From: Pseudofrankia sp. DC12
GTDB lineage: Bacteria > Actinomycetota > Actinomycetes > Frankiales > Frankiaceae
Assembly (NCBI RefSeq): GCF_000966285.1
Contig: NZ_KQ031391.1
Coordinates: 2,194,640-2,258,639 of the forward strand
Direction of reading: 5' to 3'
DNA: 64,000 bases
Made by a program: the position numbers and the translations under genes. How positions within the stretch are numbered: position 1 is the first letter of the stretch; each line of letters opens with the position of its first letter. Below the pieces are notes generated by a model. It saw only the letters and a program-made list of their open reading frames with translations, had not been told where the DNA came from and did not search any database. Below, piece after piece: positions 1 through 9,900 of the stretch.

Positions 1-142
1 CCGGCGCGTGGCCATCCGCGCGGCGACGCCACGGGCGACACCCCGACAAGCCCCCAGGCACCCTGACGAGGATGGAGGGGACGGCCGGGCGATGCCGGGC
101 GCGGCAGGCGGAGCCCGGACGGGCGGTGGGAGGGTGAGCCGG

Positions 143-1141
143 ATGCGGCTGGTCATCGACAGCGACGGCGGGATCGACGACGCGGCGGCGATCGTGTGGT
201 TGTGCGGGCGGCCGGACGTCGAGATCGCCGCCGTCACGGCCGTCGGCGGGAACGTCGAGGTGCGGCAGGCCGCACGCAACCTGCGGATCATCCTCGAGGC
301 CGCCGGGCGGCCGGACGTGCCGGTCCACCTCGGCGCCAACCCGACCGGCCCGGCGCCGCACGTCCCGCGGCCGACCTTCATCCACGGCGAGGACGGGCTG
401 GGCGACGTCGGCCTCCCGGACCCGCGCCGCGGGGCCGACCAGGACACCCCGGCCGTCGAGGTGCTGGTCCAGGAGATGCGCCGGGGCGCGTCGCTGCTGA
501 CGCTGGGACCCATGACGAACCTGGCCACGGCCGTCCGGGCCGACACCGCGGCGGCCCGGTCGAGCCGGCTGACGCTGATGGGCGGCAGCACCCACGCGGA
601 GGGCAACGCCCGCCCGAGCGCCGAGGCCAACGTCGCGAACGACCCGCTGGCCGCGGCCGTCTCGCTGGCGGCCGAATGGGCGGCGCCGCCCGTGATGGTC
701 GGTCTCAACGTCACGCACCAGGCGACGCTGCGCGAGGTCGAGTTCGGCGCGCTCGCCCGCCGGCAGACCGCGGCCGCCGCCTTCCTGCACGGACCGCTGT
801 CGTTCTACCGCCGCAACGCCGGCACCCTGTGTGCCGAGGGCGAGACGCCGTGCCACGACCTGCTGGCCGCGATGGCGGCCGTGCGGCCGGACGTCCTCGG
901 CGTGGAGCTGCTGCCCGTCGAGGTCGACACCGGTGGCAGCGCGGCCTGGGGCCAGACCGTCGTCGACCTGCGCCAGCTGGCCTGGCGCCACGTCGGCACG
1001 GCGCCGCAGCCGGCGCCCGCCACGGGAAGCGGGCCCGACGGCAACGCCGGGGGCATCGGCGCTCCGGTCGCGGTCGGCCTGACCGTCGACGTCGACTACT
1101 TCCGCGCGGCTGTCCGCCAGCTCGCGGGCGAGTCCGCCTGA
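143..1141 (+). CDS. Nucleoside hydrolase (IunH/URH family)
   Basis: Likely hydrolyses the N-glycosidic bond of ribonucleosides, giving base plus ribose, in purine/pyrimidine salvage or catabolism in the cytoplasm. The N-terminal Asp cluster IDSDGGIDDA (D6, D8, D12, D13) is the family's Ca-binding motif. An HGEDGLG stretch and a later EANVANDP stretch match the usual downstream family motifs. At 332 aa it has normal family length. I chose ATG 143 because GGGAGG lies about 9 nt upstream and the conserved domain begins immediately; an upstream in-frame ATG (8) would add a low-complexity tail. It converges on a PucR-type regulator with about 40 bp between stops. Substrate preference cannot be read from the sequence. 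Confidence 0.9.
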   Translation: MRLVIDSDGGIDDAAAIVWLCGRPDVEIAAVTAVGGNVEVRQAARNLRIILEAAGRPDVPVHLGANPTGPAPHVPRPTFIHGEDGLGDVGLPDPRRGADQDTPAVEVLVQEMRRGASLLTLGPMTNLATAVRADTAAARSSRLTLMGGSTHAEGNARPSAEANVANDPLAAAVSLAAEWAAPPVMVGLNVTHQATLREVEFGALARRQTAAAAFLHGPLSFYRRNAGTLCAEGETPCHDLLAAMAAVRPDVLGVELLPVEVDTGGSAAWGQTVVDLRQLAWRHVGTAPQPAPATGSGPDGNAGGIGAPVAVGLTVDVDYFRAAVRQLAGESA

Positions 1142-1181
1142 CCTTCGCGGTTGGGGTGCCAGGAACCCGCGCGGCCCGGGT

Positions 1182-2390
1182 TCACTGGTTCTCCTCGGGG
1201 GTGAACCCCGCCGCGCCGGCGCGCAGGACCAGCTCCAGCTCGAAGCGGGCGTCCGGGTCATCGAGCGCGTCACCGAAAAGCTCGCGCAGCTGCAGGACGC
1301 GGTACCGGACGGTCTGCGGGTGGATGTGCAGCCGCTCGGCGATCAGCCCACGCTGGCCGTGCAGCGTGAGCCAGTGCAGCAGGGTGACGGCCAGGCGGCG
1401 CCGGCTGCGCTCCGGCAGGCGGTCGAGTGGCGCGAGCCGGCTACGGGCCAGATCGGCGAGCAGGTCCGGGGCGCGGCTCAACAACAGCGCGGCCAGATGG
1501 TCGTCGGTGAACAGCGGCCCGTCGGCGGGATCGGCCGGAAGCAGCCCCTCGGCGCGTGCGGCGTGGGCGCAGCGGACCCGTTCGGCGCTCGCCGCGGCGC
1601 GCGGCCACACCACCGTCGGACCGACGACCGCCGACCGGCCGGCGAGCTGGCCGGCCAGCCGCGGCCCGCGGACCTCGCCGCCAGCCACGAACAGCCACAG
1701 GTCCGCGCCGTGGGTCGTGCTCGGGCAGCCCGTCGGCAGGCCGGGCTGCCGGCGGCCGCCGGCCCCGGCCCGCGCCGGGACCAGGACCGCGGCGACGGTC
1801 TCCGGCAGGCGCAGCGAGCCGGCCTGGGCGATGTCCTCGACGGTCGCCGGGTCGGCGCCGGACAACAGCAGATCACCGATCCGGTCCCACAGCCGCTCCC
1901 GGGCACCGGCATCCGCGGACTGGGCCAGCGCGTAGCCCTCGGCCGACGCGGCGCAGACGCTGTCGATGTAGCCGAACAGCGTCTCGCCCAGGGACACCAG
2001 GCCGACGGCGTCCAGCTCGCCGCGCAGCCGGGCCGCCTCGGCGAACCGCCGCCAGGCCACTCGGGTGCCGATCCGGTAGGCGGCTAGCAGGTTGTCCAGC
2101 GAGCGGCCGGCGTGGAACTCACCGTGCCCGAGCCGGACGTAGATCTCCCGGCTGGCCGCCACGTCCGCCGAATCGCCCGGCCCGCCGTCGACGATCGACA
2201 GGAACCGGCGCAGCGCCTCGGCGACCCCGGCCCGCACCCCCAGCCCGAACCGACCCTCCAGCGGACGGGCATAGGCCGGCACCTCGGCGGCGATCGCGTC
2301 GATGATGTCCTCACCCACCGAGGCCAGTTCCGAGCTCAGCAGGGTTCCCAGACCGACCGGAAACTGTCCCGTCGGAACAGCGGCATCCAC
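1182..2390 (-). CDS. PucR/CdaR-type helix-turn-helix regulator
   Basis: Predicted cytoplasmic transcription regulator of the PucR family. The C-terminal 60-70 residues carry the characteristic HTH_30 domain, with GLIAERLHIHPQTVRYRVLQ as the recognition segment. The preceding region (about 130-300) resembles the GGDEF-like sensory domain of CdaR/PucR proteins. The 402-aa length is typical and the start is GTG. PucR relatives often control purine or amino-acid catabolism, so the convergent nucleoside hydrolase could be linked, but convergent placement is weak evidence. Effector and target are unknown. Confidence 0.85.
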   Translation of the reverse strand: MDAAVPTGQFPVGLGTLLSSELASVGEDIIDAIAAEVPAYARPLEGRFGLGVRAGVAEALRRFLSIVDGGPGDSADVAASREIYVRLGHGEFHAGRSLDNLLAAYRIGTRVAWRRFAEAARLRGELDAVGLVSLGETLFGYIDSVCAASAEGYALAQSADAGARERLWDRIGDLLLSGADPATVEDIAQAGSLRLPETVAAVLVPARAGAGGRRQPGLPTGCPSTTHGADLWLFVAGGEVRGPRLAGQLAGRSAVVGPTVVWPRAAASAERVRCAHAARAEGLLPADPADGPLFTDDHLAALLLSRAPDLLADLARSRLAPLDRLPERSRRRLAVTLLHWLTLHGQRGLIAERLHIHPQTVRYRVLQLRELFGDALDDPDARFELELVLRAGAAGFTPEENQ

Positions 2391-2449
2391 ACAGCCACAG
2401 TAGCCACCCGACCGGGCCCGCCCAGAGCGGTCGGGTACGGTCGCGGCTC

Positions 2450-3226
2450 ATGCGGCTCGGGACGTTCAACCTGATGCACGGCCGGTCGATGAACGACGAG
2501 ACGGTCGACCCGGTCCGGTTCCGCTCGGCCGTCGCCTCGCTGGACTGCGACGTCCTGGCCCTGCAGGAGGTTGACCTCGGCCAGCCGCGTTCCGGCGGCG
2601 CCGACCTGTGCGCGCTCGCCGCCGAGGCAATCGGGGCCGGGCCGGCGGGACGCCGGTTCGCCGCGACGGTGTACGGCACCCCCGGAGAGTCCTGGCGGCC
2701 CGCGACCGGGCCACGGCTGGACGGCGAGCCGGCCTACGGGATAGCGCTGGTCAGCCGTCTGCCGGTGCGTGGCTGGCGGGTGATGGAGCTCGGGCGGGCG
2801 CCGGTGCGCGCGCCGGTCGCGGTTCCCGGCCCGGAGGGGCGGCCACGGCTGATCCTGCTCGACGACGAGCCCAGGGCCGCGATCATCGCCGAGCTGGCGA
2901 CCCCCGACGGCCCGCTGACCGTCGCGGCCACGCACCTGTCCTTCGTTCCCGGCTGGAACGCCCGCCAGGTGCGCCGCCTCGTCCGCGCCCTGGGCTCCCC
3001 CGGCGCCCCGGCGGTCGTTCTCGGCGACCTGAACCTGCCCGGTCCGCTGCCCACGGCCCTGACCGGCTGGCGACGGCTGGCGGCCGCTCCCACCTACCCG
3101 GCGCACGCGCCCCGGGTTCAGTTCGACCACGTCCTCGGGCGCGGCCCGGTCCCGCGGGTCGTGGCCGTCGAGGTCCGCCACACGCCGATCTCCGACCACC
3201 GTGCCCTCGTGGTCGACCTCGCCTAG
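2450..3226 (+). CDS. Endonuclease/exonuclease/phosphatase (EEP) family protein
   Basis: A 258-aa metal-dependent phosphodiesterase-fold protein. The family motifs appear in order: TFNLMHG (N7), ALQEVD (metal-binding E40), a THLSFVPG segment, GDLNLPGP, and the terminal SDHRAL (catalytic Asp-His pair). No signal peptide or membrane segment is visible. EEP members act on DNA, inositol phosphates, sphingomyelin or other phosphodiesters, so the substrate is open. Its TAG stop interlocks with the stop of adnB on the other strand in one CTAG tetranucleotide, so the two genes end on the same bases. Confidence 0.85.
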   Translation: MRLGTFNLMHGRSMNDETVDPVRFRSAVASLDCDVLALQEVDLGQPRSGGADLCALAAEAIGAGPAGRRFAATVYGTPGESWRPATGPRLDGEPAYGIALVSRLPVRGWRVMELGRAPVRAPVAVPGPEGRPRLILLDDEPRAAIIAELATPDGPLTVAATHLSFVPGWNARQVRRLVRALGSPGAPAVVLGDLNLPGPLPTALTGWRRLAAAPTYPAHAPRVQFDHVLGRGPVPRVVAVEVRHTPISDHRALVVDLA

Positions 3227-6200
3227 TGGACCGGACCCAGCCCGGCCGCGCCGAGCACCTCGATGAGCTGGTCCTCGGTCAGCAGGTCGGGACGGACCAC
3301 GCGGCTCGTCAGGACGTAGTAGAACGCGGCGTCCACCTGGTGTGCGGGGATCCGGCGCAGGCGTGACCAGGCGAGGCGGTAGAGGGCGAGCTGAACCGGA
3401 TCGGCCGGGGTGCTGCCGGTCTTCCAGTCGACCACCTCGTAGCGGCCGGCACCGAGGTCGTAGACGGCGTCGATCCGGCCGCGCACGACCCGGCCGCCGA
3501 GGGGCAGCTCGAACGGCGCCTCGACGGCATACGGCCGGCGGGCACCGTACGGACCAGCCAGGAAGGCGTCCTTGAGGGCCCGCAGCTCGGCGTCGTCGAG
3601 GAATTCGTCCTCGGCACCGGGCAGGTCCTCGTGATCGAGCAGCGGGCGGTGTTCGAAGACCTCCTCGACCCAGGCGTGGAAGCGGATACCCCGGTTCGCG
3701 GCCGGGACGGGCCGGCGCGGCATCGGGCGGACCAGCTCCCGTGCGAGCCCCTCCGGGTCGGCGCGCAGCTTCATCACCTGGGTGGCGGTCAGGCCGGTGG
3801 GCAGCGCCACCAGCCGGGCGGGGGCGCGAGCGGTCAGCTGCTCGTCCAGCAACAGCCGGGTCTCCTGGTCCAGCTCGGCGAGCAGCGCGCGCTCCTGCGC
3901 CGTCATCCCGGCGCGGTCGTCCCGGACCGAGGGATCCTCGTCGGCGCCGGGGGCGGAAACAGCCGGGCCGCCGGCAGCGGGATCGGCGGGGACAGGGGCG
4001 CGCGCACCGCCGACGGCTCTCGCGGCGGCGACGCGGGCCGCGGCCGGGGCGCGCACCAGCAACGCGTGGACGGCGTCCGCCGCCTCCCGGCGGGCCGCGT
4101 GCTCGACCGGGTTCAGAGGTGCGGGCCAGGTGAAGGTCGGTGGTGTCTCCAGCGACGGGTTCGTCTTCGCCAGCGGAGTGTCGGCCCAGTGGTCGACCCG
4201 CCCGTTGCCTTCGCCGCTCGCGTGCTCGGCGAGCTCAAGCAGGAAGGGCGACGGACCGCGGGGCAGCTTCTGCGTCGGGCCCCACCAGTGACCGCTGGCG
4301 ACCAGCGTCCAGCGGGCCCGGGTGAACGCGACGTACGCGAGCCGGCGTTCCTCCTGCTCGGCCTGCTCCCGGCACTCGCGGGCGAACCGGTCGAAGGCGG
4401 CCCGGCCGGCGGCGACCTCGAACACCGGCAGCTCTGCGGCGTCCCCGCGCAGCGGCGTCGGGAGGACCTCCGGGGTGGTGATCCACCGGTCGCCGGGCTG
4501 TGCGTCCGGGAAGGCGGTCCGGCTGATGTTCGGGACGGCGACGACGTCCCATTCCAGGCCCTTCGAGCCGTGCATGGTGAGCACCTGCACGGCCCGGCCG
4601 GTGCTGGGGACGTCGGCGTCCAGGCCCCGCTCGTACCGCTCGCCGGCGCCCAGGAAACCAAGGAACGAGGTCAGCGACGCCCGGCCGCTCGCGTCGTCGA
4701 ATCCGGCCGCGGACCGTTCGAACTCGGCCGCGACCCGCAGGAACGCGGCCAGGTTCTCCCGGCCCCGGCCGCCACGAGGGGCCGCCAGCTCCAGCTCGAC
4801 GTCCAGGCCGGTCGTCTCGACCACCCGGTGGACCAGCTCGACCAGCCCGGCGCCGACGTGCCCGCGCAGTTCGGCGAGCTCCCCGGCGAAGGCGCGCAGC
4901 CGGCGGGTGGCCTCGGCCGAGACCTCCTCGCCCGGGTCGGCCAGGGCGTCGGCGAGCGACACGACGTCGCTCGGGTCGACGTCGGCGACCGCCTCGGCGA
5001 GGGGATCGACCGGGGCGGGCACCGACCGGGGCTGGCCGGGCAGCCCCGCACGGGCCAGCTCGGCCGCGCGCCGGCCCAGCGCCGCGAGGTCACGCGGGCC
5101 CAGGCGCAGCCGTGGCCCGCTGAGCAGCCGCGTCATCGCCGGGTTCGCGGTCGGGTCGTCCAGCACCTCCAGCATGGCCCGGATGTCGGCGATCTCGGGC
5201 TTGGTCAGCAGGCCGCCGAGCCCGAGCACCTCCACCGGGAGTCCCACGGCCGTCAGCGCGTCCACCAGGGCGGGTACGTCGGCCCAGGACCTGGCCAGCA
5301 CCGCGCAGCTCGGCCCCGGCTCCCACGGGTCCCCCGGCGACGCGGCGCGCAGCCGCTGCGCGAGCTGGCCGGCGACCCAGGCGGTCTCCTGCGCCCAGCT
5401 GGTGTGCAGGGCCACGACCGTCTCGCCGGCGAGGGCCACGGCCGGGCGTGGGCGCAGCGTGCCGCTGCGGGCGTCGACGGGCAGTCCCGCGGCCACGGCG
5501 TTGGCGAGGGTGAGCAGCCGTCCACCGCTGCGCTGGTTGACGGTGAGCTGGTAGACCTGCGAGGGGCCGCCGTCGAGGCGGCGGAAATGCTCGGGGAACA
5601 GCCTGAGGTTGCCGACCGAGGCGCCCCGCCAGCCGTAGATCGCCTGGGCCGGGTCGCCGACGGCGGTGACGGGGTGGCCGCCGCCGAACAGGCCGGCGAG
5701 CAGCCTGCGCTGGGCCACCGAGGTGTCCTGGTACTCGTCCAGCAGCACGACCTGGAACTGGCGGCGCAGCAGGTCCCCGACCTCGGGCACTCGCTCGGCC
5801 AGCTCGGCCGCGAGCCGGATCTGGTCGCCGTAGTCAAGCAGCTCGCGGCGGCGGCGTGCCTCGCGGTACTCGACGACCAGGCAGGCCAGCTCGATCCGCC
5901 GCCGCGCCGCCCGGGCCAGCCGGCGCAGGTCGGCCGACAGGGTGGCCGTCTTCGGCCGGCCCGCGGCCTCGTTCAGCGCGGCCAGCACGTCGGCCAGCCA
6001 GCGCCGGTCGAACGCGATCAGCTCGGCCGGGTCGACGAGGTGCTCGCCGCACTGGCCGTCGAGCGCGACCACGGCCGAGACGAGCGCCGCGAGCGAGCCC
6101 GTGAACGCCTCGATGCGGCCGGGGTAGCCGCGGGCGACGTGCGCGGCGAGCTGGTACCGGGCCGCTGCCGGCAACAGAGCGCAGTCGGGCTCCAGGCCCA

Positions 6201-6927
6201 GGCGCAGCGCGTGGTCGGCGACGAGCCTGCTGGCGAACGAGTTGTAGGTCGACACGGCCGGCTCGCCCACGGCGTCCGCGTCCGCGAGCCCACCCGCTGC
6301 CGTGACCGGCCCGCCGTCCGGGGCCGTCGCCACACCCGGGGCCGTCGCCACACCCGGGGCCGTCGCCACACCCGGGGCCGTCGCCACACCCGGGGCCGTC
6401 GCCACGCCCGGGGCCGTCGCCACGCCGGCCGGGTCGGTGCCAGAGCGGCGCAGCCTCGCCAGCGCCGCGCCGATCCGGTCGTTCAGCTCGGCGGCGGCCT
6501 TGCGGGTGAAGGTCAGGCCGAGAATGGACTCCGCCGGAACCCGCTCGTGCCCGACCAGCCAGACCACCCGGGCAGCCATCACCGACGTCTTTCCTGAGCC
6601 CGCGCCGGCGACGATGACCCCTGGTTCGGCCGGCGCGCAGATCGCCGCGAGCTGCTCCTCGGTGTACGGCACGCCGAGCAGCTCGCGCAGCCCTTCCCTG
6701 GTGAGCCACCGCCGGGGGCCGACCTCCGGCGGCGGCGGGTCATCGTGGTCGGCGGACGGCCCTGGTCCGACCGGCTCCGCCTCGCCGGTCAGGGTCAGCT
6801 GGACGGGCAGGTCGGCCCGGCGAGAAGGCGTGGACCAGCCAAGGAGCGCGAGCGGGCGTGCGCCGCCCGGCAATCCCGGCCGCGCGGGGGGCGACGGCGC
6901 CTGCCCTGCGGTTGGCTGCTCGCTCAT
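3223..6927 (-). CDS. adnB: AdnB subunit of the AdnAB helicase-nuclease
   Basis: Lead-motor subunit of the actinobacterial heterodimer that resects double-strand DNA ends. UvrD-type motifs: Walker A AGAGSGKT (about 107-114), motif Ia TFTRKAAAEL, Walker B LLDEYQDT (about 394), GDPAQAIYGWRGA, TMHGSKGLEWD, and AYVAFTRAR (about 862). A C-terminal RecB-like nuclease carries VVDWKTG (about 1165). Unlike AdnA, no Fe-S cysteine set is visible. I start at ATG 6927, which overlaps the adnA stop as ATGA with AGGTGG upstream, so the genes are translationally coupled. At 1234 aa it is longer than my recollection of mycobacterial AdnB (about 1,100), partly from a (GVATAP)6 insertion just after motif Ia (about 168-203). 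Confidence 0.92.
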   Translation of the reverse strand: MSEQPTAGQAPSPPARPGLPGGARPLALLGWSTPSRRADLPVQLTLTGEAEPVGPGPSADHDDPPPPEVGPRRWLTREGLRELLGVPYTEEQLAAICAPAEPGVIVAGAGSGKTSVMAARVVWLVGHERVPAESILGLTFTRKAAAELNDRIGAALARLRRSGTDPAGVATAPGVATAPGVATAPGVATAPGVATAPGVATAPDGGPVTAAGGLADADAVGEPAVSTYNSFASRLVADHALRLGLEPDCALLPAAARYQLAAHVARGYPGRIEAFTGSLAALVSAVVALDGQCGEHLVDPAELIAFDRRWLADVLAALNEAAGRPKTATLSADLRRLARAARRRIELACLVVEYREARRRRELLDYGDQIRLAAELAERVPEVGDLLRRQFQVVLLDEYQDTSVAQRRLLAGLFGGGHPVTAVGDPAQAIYGWRGASVGNLRLFPEHFRRLDGGPSQVYQLTVNQRSGGRLLTLANAVAAGLPVDARSGTLRPRPAVALAGETVVALHTSWAQETAWVAGQLAQRLRAASPGDPWEPGPSCAVLARSWADVPALVDALTAVGLPVEVLGLGGLLTKPEIADIRAMLEVLDDPTANPAMTRLLSGPRLRLGPRDLAALGRRAAELARAGLPGQPRSVPAPVDPLAEAVADVDPSDVVSLADALADPGEEVSAEATRRLRAFAGELAELRGHVGAGLVELVHRVVETTGLDVELELAAPRGGRGRENLAAFLRVAAEFERSAAGFDDASGRASLTSFLGFLGAGERYERGLDADVPSTGRAVQVLTMHGSKGLEWDVVAVPNISRTAFPDAQPGDRWITTPEVLPTPLRGDAAELPVFEVAAGRAAFDRFARECREQAEQEERRLAYVAFTRARWTLVASGHWWGPTQKLPRGPSPFLLELAEHASGEGNGRVDHWADTPLAKTNPSLETPPTFTWPAPLNPVEHAARREAADAVHALLVRAPAAARVAAARAVGGARAPVPADPAAGGPAVSAPGADEDPSVRDDRAGMTAQERALLAELDQETRLLLDEQLTARAPARLVALPTGLTATQVMKLRADPEGLARELVRPMPRRPVPAANRGIRFHAWVEEVFEHRPLLDHEDLPGAEDEFLDDAELRALKDAFLAGPYGARRPYAVEAPFELPLGGRVVRGRIDAVYDLGAGRYEVVDWKTGSTPADPVQLALYRLAWSRLRRIPAHQVDAAFYYVLTSRVVRPDLLTEDQLIEVLGAAGLGPVH
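6318..6425. repeat. Six tandem 18-bp repeats inside adnB
   Basis: Six head-to-tail copies of an 18-bp unit (ccggggccgtcgccacac on the + strand); the last two read cacgc instead of cacac at the end. In frame they encode (GVATAP)6 in AdnB between helicase motif Ia and the rest of domain 1. The near-perfect identity suggests recent slippage expansion, and copy number may vary between strains. Confidence 0.95.
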
Positions 6928-9900
6928 GTGACCACCTGCCTGCCCTCGACGAGCGCCGGGCACGCGCGCCGGAAGGAGCAGTAGTCACAGCCCGGGCCCG
7001 GGGTCGGGGCGAACGCCTCGGTGGCGATCGTGCGTACGGCGTCGCCTACCAGCTCATCGATCCAGGACCGGCCCGCTGGCAGTGCGTCCTGGCGCTGAAT
7101 CTGGGGCCGGCCAGTCGGATCGCCGGGCGCGCCGGGGCCGGTCCTGTCCTCGCCGTCCTCTCGGCGCAGGTAGACGAGCTCGGCCCCACCGGGCAGGACG
7201 GGTTCCCCGTCACGCCGGGTGACCCGGTCGTGGACGGCACCCTCCCGCACGGCGAGCTGGTAGGTCCCGAGCTGGACGTGCTCGGCGACCTCCCGTGGGC
7301 TGACGGCCGTCCGGCCTGTCTTGAAGTCGACGACGTGCACTCGGCCGCCGTCATCAAGCTCGATCCGGTCCATCGAGCCCCGCAGCCGCACCGGGCGGCC
7401 GTCGACGGTCAGGTCGATGCCGAACCGCGCCTCGGAGCCCAGGACGGCGCGGCCACGCTCGGCCGCGTGCCAGCCGAGGAACCGGGCGAGCGCCTGCCGG
7501 GCGGCGGTCCGCTCCTGGTCCGAGCGCCACTGCGCCTCGAAGGCGAGCTGGCGCCAGACCAGGTCGAGCCGGGCGTCGAGGGCCGCCAGGTCGGCGGGGG
7601 TGCGCCCGGCGGTGACCTCGTCCGCGAGCGCGTGCACGACCCGGCCGAAGCTCTGCGCCGTTGTGGCCGGCTGGCCTGCGTGCGCCTCGTGCTCCAGGAA
7701 CCAGCGCAGCGAGCAGTCCCGCAGGCTCGACAGCGAGGACCCGGACAGCGGGATCGGCTCGGTCGGCGCGGACACCGGCACGTCGGAGGCGGTCTCCTCG
7801 CGGGCGCCCCACCACCGGTCAGGGTGCGCGCCGACGACCAGCGGCCGGTCCGCGTGGTCGGTGACGGCCGCGAGGCCCGCGAGCCGGCGGCGGGCGGCCT
7901 GGCGCAGCGCCGGGGTCGCCGCCGGGTCGGTGGCGAGCCGGCGCAGGGTGGCCACCAGGCTGGGCAGCGTCAGCGGCCTGGGCGTCCAGGACGCGCCGGG
8001 GGCAATCCGCACGCCGAGCTCGGCCAGGAACTCACTGCGCCGCGCGCCGTCCTCGCCGACGGCGTCCACCGCGGTCACGACCAGGCGGCGGCGAGCCCGG
8101 GTGACCGCGACGTAGAACAGCCGGCGTTCCTCGGCCCACCGGTCACGCGGGGTCTCCGGCGGGCGCAGGCCCCCGCGCCGCGGCGCGTCGAGCTGCTCGG
8201 TGCCGAGCAGGGAGTGCTGCGCGCGCAGGTCCGGCCAGGCGCCGTCCTGGACGCCGCGGATCACCACGACCTCCCACTCGAGGCCCTTGGCGCGATGCGC
8301 GGTGAGCAGCCGCACAGCGTCCGGGCGGACCTCGGCGCCGGCTTGGTCATCGGCGGCGAAGTCCTGGCCGGTCAGGTCCGCGATCAGGCCGGGTGCGCCG
8401 CCGCCGGGCCCGCGGCGCTCGCCGAGCCGGGCCGCCGCGTCGAACAGCGCGACGACGGCGTCGAGGTCGCCCTCCGCCGCGCGCCGGGCCGCCCCGTAGC
8501 CGCCGGCCGACACCCGGCGAAGCCGCGCCGGCCATGCGGTGCCCTCCCACAGCGCCCAGAGCGCGTCCTGCGGGGCCGCACCGGCCCGCAGCCGGCGCCC
8601 GACCATGGCCAGCAGACTCCCCACCTGGACGGCTGGCCGGGCCAGCTCGGCCGGTACCGGGCCGGGAAGCGACCCTGGATCGGCGACGAGGTCCCGGATC
8701 AGCTCGGCCGAGGACACCAGCCCGGCCGGCCACCCCTCGGGCGACCCGGCGGCGCCGGCGGAATCTGCGCCGCCAGCGGCGGCGGGTTCGACGGTCGTGC
8801 TGCGGACGTGGTCGCGCAATGCCCGGCCGAGGGCACGCAGACCGGCGGGATCGGCGCCGCCGAGCGGGGAAAGCAGCAGTGCGCGGGCGTCCGCGGGGGT
8901 CAGCGAGCCCGGGTCGTCGGCGCAGCGCAGCGCGGTGAGCAACAGCGCCGCGGCCGGCCGCTCGGCCAGCGGCGGCTCGTCGCCGGCGAGGTCCACCGGC
9001 ACGCCGGCCGCGGTGAGCGCGCGCGCGACCGCGGGCAGCGCCTCGGCCGAGCGGGTCAGCACGGCCATCTCATGCCAGGGCACTGCCCGGATGAGGTGCT
9101 CGCGGCGCAGCAGGTCGGCGATCGCCTCCGTCTCGGCACCCTCCGACGGGAAGGACAGCGCCTCGACCTGGCCGGCCCGGTCCGGCTCCGCCGGGGCGAG
9201 GCGGCGATGCGCCCGCAACGCCCAGACCGGCAGCCCGGACACCGGCAGCCGGCTGGCGACCTCGCGGCTCGCGGCCAGCACCGGCGGGGACATCCGCCTC
9301 GACACCCCAAGCGCCAGCACGTCAGCCGGCGACCGGTCGGCCCGGCGGAACCGGTCGGGGAAGTCGAGCAGGCCCCGCACCCGCGCGCCGCGGAAGGCGT
9401 AGATCGACTGGTCCGGGTCGCCGAAGGCGACCAGGTCGCCACCGCCGGCCGTCAGCGCCGCGAGCAGCCGCTCCTGCGCCGGGTCGGTGTCCTGGTACTC
9501 GTCGACGAAGACCGCCCGGTAGCGGTCCCGAACCGGCTGGCCGCGCTCGGGGTCCTCGACCAGCCGCGCCGCCCGGTGACCGAGCTCCGGGTAGTCCAGC
9601 GCGCCGTCGTAGCCGAGGTTGTCCAGGTAGTCCGTGTAGAACCGCGCGAGCGCGGCCCAGTCGGGCCGGTGCGCGCGGGCGGCGAGCTCCTCGAGGCCGG
9701 CTGGGTCGAGGCCGACCTCGCGGACCCGGGCGAGCAGTGCCTCGACCTCCTCGGCGAACCCGCGGGTCCGCAGGCAGACCTCCAGCGGCGCCGGCCAGCC
9801 CGGCCGGCCGAGCTCACGCGAGCCGTCGATCAGCTCGCGCAGCCGGGTGAACCGTTCCGGCCCGGTCAGCAGCCGCGGCGCCGGGTCGCCCGGCAGCGGA

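Noticed and set aside
3631-6597. A 988-codon open frame on the plus strand opposite adnB (and another at 6858-10460 opposite adnA)
   Set aside because: High GC leaves antisense frames open. The translations are Arg/Gly/Pro-rich without domains, and adnA/adnB are clearly coding on the minus strand.
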